Assembly (NCBI GenBank): GCA_965197405.1
Contig: OZ240206.1
Location: 744,001 to 808,000, forward strand
Origin: G965197405 sp965197405
Lineage (GTDB): Bacteria > Chloroflexota > Dehalococcoidia > Lucifugimonadales > JAGWBF01
DNA length: 64,000 bases
Direction: 5' to 3'
Shown: piece by piece, positions 1-8,287 of the stretch
Layout: each line of letters starts with the position of its first letter
How positions within the stretch are numbered: position 1 is the stretch's first letter
The notes under the pieces: generated by a model
What the model saw: the letters and a program-made list of their open reading frames with translations, nothing else
Told to the model about the DNA's origin: nothing
Database searches by the model: none
Translations under genes and position numbers: made by a program

Positions 1-2
1 GG

Positions 3-230
3 GCATACAGGGAAGGGCAGATAGACTGGCCCACCTTCGCCGCTCGCTACCGGGCGCAAGTCAGAGACACGGAGACCGGTCAGACTTTGCTGGCAGAGGT
101 TGAGCGCCTGGAGGAATTGCACGGCACGGTAACCCTGCTCTGCCACGAGAACCTTTCAAGGCCGGACACCCGCTGCCATCGCGTGATTCTGAAAGAGTTG
201 CTTGACGCCAGGGCTAGCCGCTCCCCCTGA
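3..230 (+). CDS. DUF488 family protein, 3' part only
   Basis: The open frame enters from the left edge and ends at TGA 228-230, giving about 75 C-terminal residues. The tail holds LLCHEN...CHR, which matches the conserved end of DUF488 proteins (LLC-E-x-CHR). The family's biochemical role is not established. The N-terminal part lies outside the window, so no start can be chosen. Confidence 0.75.
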   Translation, partial: AYREGQIDWPTFAARYRAQVRDTETGQTLLAEVERLEELHGTVTLLCHENLSRPDTRCHRVILKELLDARASRSP

Positions 231-451
231 AGGGATGATAGGCGGACGACGACACCGATATGGCTACCCCCTCACCCTGACTGGTTGCCGCGTCGGCGAG
301 CCGATGGACCAGTTCAATCCATCGCCTGAGGAGCCCAACAACACCAGATCGCAGGGTAAGGTGGGTCAATACCAATCCGGCGTTGACAGATTGCATTGGA
401 TACCGCGCCTTCCCGACCGCCAACTGCACCTCCCAAACAGGAATTTGCCCC

Positions 452-489
452 TTGACAAGTCCCCGTTTATTAGTTTATATAATAAACTA
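452..489 (+). promoter_or_regulatory. Promoter with overlapping palindromic operator
   Basis: TTGACA at 452-457 and TTATAT at 475-480 are 17 bp apart, a near-consensus sigma-70 promoter. A 19-bp inverted repeat with 8-bp arms (TAGTTTAT, 3-bp centre, ATAAACTA) at 471-489 covers the -10 box. A dimeric winged-helix regulator bound there would block transcription. The regulator encoded at the end of this same transcript is the obvious candidate, which suggests autorepression (inference). Confidence 0.7.
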
Positions 490-516
490 CTTTGTAACAC
501 TACATGGAGGGCCGGC

Positions 517-1152
517 ATGCGGGACCGCGACAGCGAAGGGCAGCAGATCACCCCGGAGCAGGGGTGGACGTCAATACACGCGACCTTGGACAGGTCCCGC
601 AGCTCCATGTACGTGGCGGGCTGGACCAACATCATGTTGTTGTGGGGCGCCATCGTAGCGGTGGGGTACTTTTCCATGTACGCCATCGAAACATTGGCGC
701 CTGTGTTTGCCACCGACTACCCATGGTATCCCGGCCCCCTATGGTTCGGCCTGGCAATCCCAGGCATGATTGGGAGCTCGATCATTGGCTACCGCGCCAG
801 CAAGGAGAACGCAATCGGACCCTCCGCTACAGCGGCAGGTCTCCGGGTCTTCGGCTTCTGGATGTCAGTGGTAGCGGCCTCTTTCATCATTCCCGCGGCG
901 TCCGGCTTGTGGACCGCCGACGCCGACCCCATCACCATCAGCGGAGTCGGCGTCGGCATAGTTGCGCTGGGGTACATTCTGTTCGGCATCATGCACCACT
1001 TGGCCATTGGCCTGGTAGGTCTTGGCATCGCTGTTTCCTACTACCTGCCCACGCACTTCGCCGGCGACGCCGCGCCCGTGGTGTCGGCAGTGCTCATACT
1101 TGTCGTCGTGGTCATCGCATGGGTATGGATTCGCAACAGCCGTGTGGCATGA
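517..1152 (+). CDS. Small multi-pass membrane protein of unknown function
   Basis: The 211-residue protein starts at ATG 517, after a GGAGG-type site at about 506-510. The frame is open further upstream, but that would run through the promoter. About 40 soluble residues precede five or six hydrophobic segments, including NIMLLWGAIVAVGYF and the C-terminal VVSAVLILVVVVIAWVW. The stop overlaps the ATG of the next gene (ATGA, 1149-1152), so the two are probably translationally coupled. Membrane proteins paired with small HTH_34-type regulators are common in bacteria; no specific transport or enzyme motif is visible. Confidence 0.7.
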   Translation: MRDRDSEGQQITPEQGWTSIHATLDRSRSSMYVAGWTNIMLLWGAIVAVGYFSMYAIETLAPVFATDYPWYPGPLWFGLAIPGMIGSSIIGYRASKENAIGPSATAAGLRVFGFWMSVVAASFIIPAASGLWTADADPITISGVGVGIVALGYILFGIMHHLAIGLVGLGIAVSYYLPTHFAGDAAPVVSAVLILVVVVIAWVWIRNSRVA

Positions 1153-1460
1153 ATGAGGAACCGATCGTCCTCAATGAGACGATCCATCAGTCCACACGGC
1201 TGCGCATCATGACGCTGCTGGTTTCCCGGTCCGAGTCGGACCGCGTGGCCTATGGCTTTATTCAAAAGGCGTTGGGACTGACCGGCGGCAATCTCACCAT
1301 CCACCTGCGCAAGCTGCAGGATGCCGGGTACGTCAACACTACCAAAGAATTCCTTGAGACAAAACCCCGCACATGGGTGGAGGCGACGCCCGAGGGCCGC
1401 CGAGCCTTCACCGAGTACCTCGGCAACCTCGAACGCGCCCTCAATATGCCCTTTCGATAG
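1149..1460 (+). CDS. Winged-helix transcriptional regulator (HTH_34/MarR-like)
   Basis: This 103-residue protein opens with IHQSTRLRIMTLL and continues with GLTGGNLTIHLRKLQDAGYV, the typical helix-turn-helix and wing of HTH_34/ArsR-MarR-like regulators. The GNLTxHLxKLxxAGY recognition helix is clear. It overlaps the membrane-protein gene by 4 bp. It lies under the promoter at 452-480, whose -10 is covered by a 19-bp palindrome, so repression of its own two-gene operon is likely. The ligand is unknown. Confidence 0.85.
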   Translation: MNEEPIVLNETIHQSTRLRIMTLLVSRSESDRVAYGFIQKALGLTGGNLTIHLRKLQDAGYVNTTKEFLETKPRTWVEATPEGRRAFTEYLGNLERALNMPFR

Positions 1461-1541
1461 CCGAGTCATACCACTCACCGTCCGCTGCCTCGGTAATCTG
1501 AGCCCCCTCTGTCACTCTACCTCCCGCCAGGGCTTGTGACC

Positions 1542-1634
1542 CTGAAGCAGCGCCACATGGCCAAGCTGATCTACGAGCGTCTGAGAGTGAAGCATGGATT
1601 CACCGGGAAGTACGCGATAGTCAAAGGAATTTGA
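1542..1634 (+). pseudogene. IS21-type transposase (IstA) remnant
   Basis: About 30 codons ending at TGA 1632 translate to a segment with AKLIYERLRVKHGFTGKY. This resembles the IstA stretch (AKRIYERLRxEHGFxGxY) that precedes the catalytic domain of IS21-family transposases. No flanking transposase sequence or istB is present, so it is a decayed insertion-sequence scrap. Assignment is from motif memory only. Confidence 0.55.
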
Positions 1635-1681
1635 CGAACTGTGAACTATGGTTTGCAGTGTATTCGTGATTGAGATAAACG

Positions 1682-1969
1682 ATGGCTGAAACGTTCACTC
1701 ACTGGGATGCTGCGAACTATCTGTCCACCAAAGAGGATGTCCGTTTCTATCTGGAAGCGGCTGCCGAAGAAGACCCTGACGACGGCAGCTTGATTCGCGC
1801 AGCCCTAAATGACGTTGCTCGATCTCGGAATATGAGCGAATTGGCCCGTGAAGTCGGAATGACTCGGGAAGGGTTGTATAAGGCACTGTCCGAGAACGGT
1901 AACCCCAGCTTCGCTACGGTTATGCGAATCGCTCAAGCGTTGGGGATGCGATTACGCATCACCGCCTAG
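1682..1969 (+). CDS. HigA-like antitoxin of the addiction-module antidote family
   Basis: The 95-residue protein contains the usual antidote signature: an N-terminal DAANYLxTxEDxxFYLEAA, then an HTH with MSELAREVGMTREGLYKALS and a tail NPSFATVMRIAQALGMRLRI. This is the family of antitoxins normally encoded after a RelE/HigB-like (Gp49-like) RNase toxin. No toxin gene precedes it: the 200 bp upstream hold only the IS21 remnant. It is therefore an orphan antitoxin, possibly kept as a stand-alone regulator. Confidence 0.85.
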   Translation: MAETFTHWDAANYLSTKEDVRFYLEAAAEEDPDDGSLIRAALNDVARSRNMSELAREVGMTREGLYKALSENGNPSFATVMRIAQALGMRLRITA

Positions 1970-2028
1970 AGATGCCGGTCACGGCCTCCGGCCCTCACCA
2001 CCAAGGCACGACGGTGGATTACAGAAAT

Positions 2029-2073
2029 TGGTAGCGGGGGTTGGACTCAAACCAACGACCTTCGGGTTATGAG
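2029..2073 (-). repeat. tRNA-fMet 3'-half fragment A
   Basis: These 45 nt match the intact tRNA-fMet (4702-4776) from the encoded CCA end back to the start of the anticodon loop, with one difference: the conserved T-loop C56 is T. They are identical over 45/45 nt to fragment E at 4055. Similarity stops sharply at the anticodon loop, the usual crossover site of tRNA-targeting tyrosine recombinases. It looks like an att remnant, not a functional tRNA. Confidence 0.85.
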
Positions 2074-2078
2074 ACCTA

Positions 2079-2087
2079 TGCTATAAT
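2079..2087 (+). promoter_or_regulatory. Extended -10 element before the retropepsin-like gene
   Basis: TGC-TATAAT lies immediately next to tRNA fragment A and about 63 bp before the ATG at 2150. A clear -35 is missing, as is typical for extended -10 promoters. Confidence 0.5.
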
Positions 2088-2149
2088 GCAGATACGAGAG
2101 TCGCCGGATACACGTACCGGGTCAGGCTAGGAAAGGATGAACAACCCCT

Positions 2150-2506
2150 ATGGGCACGTTTTCCGTACAAATCGCTGTTGGAGACCAGGAGAGGCGGCGC
2201 TGGACCACGCTGGATACTCTGGTTGATACCGGCGCTTCGATTACCTCAGTACCTTCATCGGTCCTCCTGAGCCTTGGCGTGGAGCCGGTAGCACAGGAGC
2301 CGTTCCGCTTCGGCCAAGGCGAGACGCGCATGATGGAGATCGGTCGAATCTGGCTCAGAGTAGAGGAAAAAGAGATCTATACACTGGTCCTCTTCAATGA
2401 GGAGGGAACACCGCCTCTGCTCGGGGCGCTGGCCTTGGAGACGGCGTTCATGGGGGTTGACCCTGTCGCCCAGAAGCTGGTCCCGGTAGAGGGACTGATG
2501 ATGTAA
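2150..2506 (+). CDS. Retropepsin-like aspartic protease domain protein
   Basis: The 118-residue protein carries LVDTGASIT near residue 26 (the catalytic DTG of clan AA aspartic proteases). A hydrophobic-hydrophobic-Gly motif (PPLLGALALE) near residue 90 follows, as in single-domain retropepsin-like proteins that act as dimers. An AGGAAAGG site lies 14 bp before the ATG. A strong terminator follows at 2537. Its substrate is unknown. It faces opposite to most genes of the tRNA island; a second, distinct homologue sits at 49066. Confidence 0.8.
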   Translation: MGTFSVQIAVGDQERRRWTTLDTLVDTGASITSVPSSVLLSLGVEPVAQEPFRFGQGETRMMEIGRIWLRVEEKEIYTLVLFNEEGTPPLLGALALETAFMGVDPVAQKLVPVEGLMM

Positions 2507-2536
2507 TCTCGTCCAGCAGACGAATCCCAAAGGCAA

Positions 2537-2566
2537 GGCCCCCGGAACACTCCGGGGGCCTCGTTT
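2537..2566 (+). terminator. Rho-independent terminator
   Basis: Perfect 10-bp arms GGCCCCCGGA and TCCGGGGGCC with a 4-nt loop are followed by TCGTTTT. It ends the retropepsin-like transcript and lies directly before tRNA-like fragment B. Confidence 0.9.
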
Positions 2567-2581
2567 TAACAGCATATTTTC

Positions 2582-2624
2582 GGTAGCCGGGATTGGACTT
2601 GAACCAACGCCCTTCTAAGACCCG
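2582..2624 (-). repeat. tRNA 3'-end-like fragment B
   Basis: Read on the minus strand, this has a T-arm (GTTGG, TTCAAGT loop, CCAAT) followed by an acceptor-like CCCGGCTACC. It shares GGTAGC, TTGGACT and GAACCAACG blocks with fragment A. The anticodon side does not fold into a tRNA. It lies between the terminator and the hicA stop. Confidence 0.6.
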
Positions 2625-2632
2625 GTAGAGGC

Positions 2633-2860
2633 TCATCCGTAGAGCAGTTCCACGAACTCGTCCACAGTCAGTTCCGAAGCTCGTATCAATCCCCGAAGCG
2701 TACCCTTTTTCAATGTTCGGTGGTCCGGTATCGAAAGGACAGCACGGACGCCCTGCTTTTTTAGAATCACATGGCTGGAAGCTCTCCGGACCAATTGCCA
2801 GCCAGCCCGCTCGAACGTCCGGACTGCTTCTCTTCCGGAGACTACGGGAAGCGGTGGCAC
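2633..2860 (-). CDS. hicA: HicA-type mRNA interferase toxin
   Basis: The 75-residue protein has the HicA double-stranded-RNA-binding-like fold: VSGREAVRTFERAGWQLVR, then SSHVILKK with the catalytic histidine, and IPDHRTLKKGTLRGLIR. Its GTG start (2858-2860) abuts the hicB stop, so antitoxin is translated first and the genes are coupled. HicA cleaves translated mRNA until neutralised by HicB. Length and residues look intact. The gene lies within the tRNA-fragment island. Confidence 0.9.
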   Translation of the reverse strand: MPPLPVVSGREAVRTFERAGWQLVRRASSHVILKKQGVRAVLSIPDHRTLKKGTLRGLIRASELTVDEFVELLYG

Positions 2861-3214
2861 TTACATGCGTGCCTTGACGAAAAGCTCCAACCGTTCTATC
2901 GAGACACCCTCATAAGGGAGTGCATCCTTGTCTCGGTCCGCCAGGATGTGTCTAACCTCATCGGCTATAAGGTCTGGGGTCTCTGGATAAGGGGGCACTG
3001 TGTGGAAAGACCGAGGCCCAAGCCCATCCTCGACTCCGGCTTCCTCTTCTAGCGCCTCCAAGACGAGTTCAGCGGCCTCTCTGATGTTTTCAAGGGCCTC
3101 ACGTCGGTCGTCTCCTTGGCTGACGCATCCCGGCAGTGCGGGGCAGACGACCGAGTAGCCTCCATCCTCCTCTCTCTCCAAGATGATTGTGAATGCGCGC
3201 TTTTCCGGTGGCAT
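2861..3214 (-). CDS. hicB: HicB-type antitoxin
   Basis: The 117-residue protein begins FTIILEREEDGGYSVVCPALPGC, the partial RNase-H-like fold of HicB. Family motifs SQGDDRREALENIREA and a longer C-terminal part follow. The ATG at 3214 is chosen because GGAGAG lies 4 bp upstream; a longer frame would run through tRNA-like fragment C. It binds and blocks HicA and usually represses its own promoter. No obvious ribbon-helix-helix is visible in the tail. Confidence 0.9.
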   Translation of the reverse strand: MPPEKRAFTIILEREEDGGYSVVCPALPGCVSQGDDRREALENIREAAELVLEALEEEAGVEDGLGPRSFHTVPPYPETPDLIADEVRHILADRDKDALPYEGVSIERLELFVKARM

Positions 3215-3261
3215 GTCTCTCCTTCGACAGTCTGAGCCGGGGGACCTCGCTCCTAGATGCT

Positions 3262-3300
3262 TGGTAGCGGCCCTTGGACTCGGACCAACCCCGGCTTCTT
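3262..3300 (-). repeat. tRNA 3'-end-like fragment C
   Basis: The minus strand reads GTTGG, TCCGAGT, CCAAG and a final GCTACCA, resembling a T-arm and acceptor with CCA. It shares the CTTCTTCAGG block with fragment D, so C and D belong to a duplicated unit that also carries the DUF2283 genes. The upstream half of a tRNA is absent. Confidence 0.5.
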
Positions 3301-3326
3301 CAGGCACAGGTCGGATGGCATCGGGT

Positions 3327-3542
3327 TCAGGCTTCTGAATAAAGGTCTCTCTCCCGGATGGTGGCCTTGATTACCGCCGGGTCCAAATGTTTGGAAGCGT
3401 GTTCGATTTCAATGCCGATGAGTTCGCCGTCAACGCCCAGGTCTACGTTCAGCCCATCGGCGACTTCGCGGGTCTCTGCGTCGGGCTTCCTGCTGAATTC
3501 GACGTAAGCGCTGTCTGTTTCCGGATGATAATGCATTTTCAT
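3327..3542 (-). CDS. DUF2283 family protein, copy 1
   Basis: The 71-residue protein starts MKMHYHPETDSAYVEFSRKP and has REVADGLNVDLGVDGELIGIEIEHAS, the DUF2283 signature (DxaYIxl, DxDxxGxlvGIEIl). Family members usually lie beside a DUF4258 or RelE-like partner and are thought to act as antitoxins. No partner precedes this copy: a hairpin and a tRNA-like fragment do. It is about 80% identical to copy 2. Confidence 0.85.
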   Translation of the reverse strand: MKMHYHPETDSAYVEFSRKPDAETREVADGLNVDLGVDGELIGIEIEHASKHLDPAVIKATIRERDLYSEA

Positions 3543-3546
3543 TCTT

Positions 3547-3566
3547 CCCCCGGCACAAGTCGGGGG
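3547..3566. terminator. GC-rich hairpin between the DUF2283 copies
   Basis: CCCCCG and CGGGGG arms enclose an 8-nt loop. The 20 nt are the reverse complement of the core of the hairpin at 4005-4040. T-runs are short, so termination strength is uncertain. Confidence 0.5.
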
Positions 3567-3581
3567 CCTTCTTATCGGTTA

Positions 3582-3625
3582 CTGCCAGCCAGGGTTGGAC
3601 TCGAATCAATGGCCGCTTCTTCAGG
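3582..3625 (-). repeat. tRNA 3'-end-like fragment D
   Basis: The minus strand contains GATTCGAGTCCAACCC, a convincing T-loop and 3' T-stem, then GGCTGGCA in place of the acceptor. The CTTCTTCAGG block and the flank leading into the downstream DUF2283 gene match fragment C, so the whole unit of about 325 bp was duplicated in tandem. Confidence 0.55.
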
Positions 3626-3647
3626 TGCAGGCTAGATAGCGCCTGGT

Positions 3648-3863
3648 TCAAGCTTGGGCATAACGGCTTCTCTCTCGGTTGCTGGCCTCAATTACTGCTG
3701 AGTCCAGGTGTTTGGAAGCGTGTTCGATTTCAATGCTGATGAGTTCGCCGTCAGCCCCGAGGTCTATGTTCAGTCCATCGGCAACTTCGCGGGTCTCTAC
3801 ACCCGGCTTCCTGCTGAATTCCACGTAAGCGCTGTCCGTTTCCGGGTAGTAATGCAGTTTCAT
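3648..3863 (-). CDS. DUF2283 family protein, copy 2
   Basis: The 71-residue paralogue of the gene at 3327 has MKLHYYPETDSAYVEFSRKP and DLGADGELISIEIEHAS. Its ATG overlaps the stop of a short upstream reading frame (ATGA, 3860-3863) and is preceded by GGAGGGAAG. This looks like the usual toxin-antitoxin coupling with the first gene now mostly lost. Function is inferred from the family only. Confidence 0.85.
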   Translation of the reverse strand: MKLHYYPETDSAYVEFSRKPGVETREVADGLNIDLGADGELISIEIEHASKHLDSAVIEASNRERSRYAQA

Positions 3864-3979
3864 TCTTCCCTCCTTCTGAACCCGCCGTCTATAAAGGCAG
3901 TAAGGACCGTTTCCCCATCGGCCAGGGTTACTACTCGCAAAATATGTGGGTCATCGTGATTGGGGTAAGGAATTAACTT
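3860..3979 (-). pseudogene. Truncated partner gene of DUF2283 (DUF4258/RelE-like tail)
   Basis: Thirty-nine codons are open between a TAG (3980-3982) and the TGA overlapping the DUF2283 start, with no start codon. The peptide includes DPHILRVVTLADGETVLTAF, a beta-strand pattern like the C-terminal strands of small RelE/DUF4258-type toxins. The N-terminal part appears to have been deleted and replaced by the hairpin and tRNA fragment E. The family call is tentative. Confidence 0.4.
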
Positions 3980-4004
3980 CTAAATTGCAAACTGGCTATA
4001 TGGA

Positions 4005-4040
4005 AACAGAGGCCCCCGACTTGTGCCGGGGGCCTCTGTT
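4005..4040. terminator. Strong hairpin terminator next to fragment E
   Basis: Perfect 14-bp arms AACAGAGGCCCCCG and CGGGGGCCTCTGTT flank an 8-nt loop. The plus side ends CTGTTTT. On the minus strand it follows tRNA fragment E, as a terminator would follow a tRNA. Confidence 0.8.
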
Positions 4041-4054
4041 TTGCGATTTAGTTT

Positions 4055-4101
4055 TGGTAGCGGGGGTTGGACTCAAACCAACGACCTTCGGGTTATGAGC
4101 C
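4055..4101 (-). repeat. tRNA-fMet 3'-half fragment E
   Basis: The block is identical to fragment A over 45 nt and differs from the intact tRNA-fMet only at T-loop position 56 (T for C). It extends 2 nt further into the anticodon stem before diverging. Fragments A and E are direct repeats about 2.0 kb apart. Confidence 0.85.
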
Positions 4102-4133
4102 AGGTTCGCCGACGTAGTCACTTACTAGGAGAA

Positions 4134-4628
4134 TCAGCAGGCGTCCGATCCAATTGCCCCCCCAAGATACCATTGTCCGTCTGCAAGCACCCAAATATCG
4201 TCGTCTCCCCCTTGGGTACCGATGATAACGTCATCTATATAGAATTCTATCAGTACGGATCCTGTGTTTCCGGTAACTTCAACATCGGAGACGCGAACTT
4301 CTATATCGAGATCTTCATTGATGCCGAATAGTGCACGCATCGCTGTTTTCGGTGTGGCGTCTTCATCCAAGCCCATGGAAGCAACCTCAGACATCAGTGC
4401 GGCGTTCGCCTCTGCCACATACTCCTCCTTCGAGCATCTGGATTGGGATTCAGGAGATGCGAGGTCATAAACTTCCGAGTAGTTGCCTTCCATAATAGCA
4501 GCGCCGAAGTCTTCAGCCCGGGCCTTCAGATTTTCCGCAGTAGCGCCCGAGGACTCCCCTCCACCGCAGGCGGCGAGGGCCACAACTGTGATGAAAAGGA
4601 GGAGCAGTAGCCCCATGTATTTGCTCAT
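4134..4628 (-). CDS. Secreted lipoprotein, function unknown
   Basis: The 164-residue protein starts at ATG 4628, 7 bp after GGAGG. A signal peptide of about 20 residues ends in the lipobox LAAC, so the mature protein is anchored by Cys. The rest resembles NTF2-like/DUF4878-type lipoproteins: a helical ENLKARAEDFGAAIMEGNYSEVYDLA stretch, then strands ending in DDDIWVLADGQWYL. It lies between intact tRNA-fMet and fragment E, possibly as cargo of the most recent integration. Confidence 0.7.
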   Translation of the reverse strand: MSKYMGLLLLLFITVVALAACGGGESSGATAENLKARAEDFGAAIMEGNYSEVYDLASPESQSRCSKEEYVAEANAALMSEVASMGLDEDATPKTAMRALFGINEDLDIEVRVSDVEVTGNTGSVLIEFYIDDVIIGTQGGDDDIWVLADGQWYLGGAIGSDAC

Positions 4629-4656
4629 AGACAACCTCCACACGGACAAATAGAGG

Positions 4657-4697
4657 GTCCTCCCCGATGCCCGCTGGGCAGGGGAGGACGTTTTGCA
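4657..4697. terminator. Terminator 3' of tRNA-fMet
   Basis: GTCCTCCCC and GGGGAGGAC arms enclose an inner TGCCC/GGGCA stem. The plus side continues GTTTTGCATTTTT. It separates the 23S-tRNA transcript from the lipoprotein gene. Confidence 0.7.
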
Positions 4698-4701
4698 TTT
4701 T

Positions 4702-4776
4702 TGGTAGCGGGGGTTGGACTCGAACCAACGACCTTCGGGTTATGAGCCCGACGAGCTGCCACTGCTCCACCCCGCG
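4702..4776 (-). tRNA. Initiator tRNA-fMet (CAU)
   Basis: The 75-nt cloverleaf has anticodon loop CTCATAA, three G:C pairs at the base of the anticodon stem, an unpaired C1-T72 and an encoded CCA: the hallmarks of initiator tRNA. It sits about 50 bp downstream of 23S rRNA on the same strand and is probably co-transcribed with it. Its 3' half is repeated at 2029 and 4055, so the gene probably serves as an integration site. Confidence 0.95.
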
Positions 4777-4825
4777 CCGGGGACTGAGAATAGGGATGGT
4801 TGTGAGAAGTTTGGAGTTTTTAGTG

Positions 4826-7890
<3,065 letters not shown>

Positions 7891-8042
7891 CACTAAGAAC
7901 TTCAAACTTTACTAATCCCTATTCTCTTTTTAAGGTGCGTAGCGGCGGCTGGGTTGTTCCCAAGCCGCCGCTCAGGTGCCTCAGCCTTTGATATCTTTAA
8001 TTAGGTGTGTATCATCTTCATAAAGACCTCTTAGGGAAACCT

Positions 8043-8071
8043 ATTATAAACCCTCTTTCCGAGGTCGTCAA
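8043..8071 (-). promoter_or_regulatory. Promoter of the 23S rRNA transcript
   Basis: On the minus strand TTGACG and TATAAT are separated by exactly 17 bp, about 150 bp upstream of the mature 23S 5' end. This supports independent transcription of 23S, not read-through from a 16S gene. Confidence 0.8.
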
Positions 8072-8166
8072 TAGTTTGAGGGCGGAGAGTGGCCCGAATC
8101 TCCGGATTCCCCGGATTTCCCTAGATTTCCCATGACAAGGACTCGGCCCGGACTCAGCAGGCACTA

Positions 8167-8175
8167 TGCTATAAT
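8167..8175 (+). promoter_or_regulatory. Extended -10 promoter of the SagB-like gene
   Basis: TGC-TATAAT lies about 110 bp before the ATG at 8288. It diverges from the 23S promoter; the two -10 boxes are about 120 bp apart. The leader contains a small CCCGTC/GACGGG hairpin. Confidence 0.55.
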
Positions 8176-8287
8176 TGTTAGTACTTTGGGACGAGAGGGG
8201 GGCGAGGACAGCCGGTGCAATGCCCGTCGGCAAAGACGGGAAAGGTCCCTCCACCTCAAAGCCCCATGCTCAGTCTGGAGTGCAGCC

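Noticed and set aside
4777..4825. 5S rRNA between 23S and tRNA-fMet
   Set aside because: The gap is only about 50 bp and lacks the conserved 5S core.
8210..8287. Leader hairpin before the SagB-like gene as a riboswitch
   Set aside because: CCCGTC/GACGGG forms a simple stem, but I could not match the conserved core of any riboswitch class.
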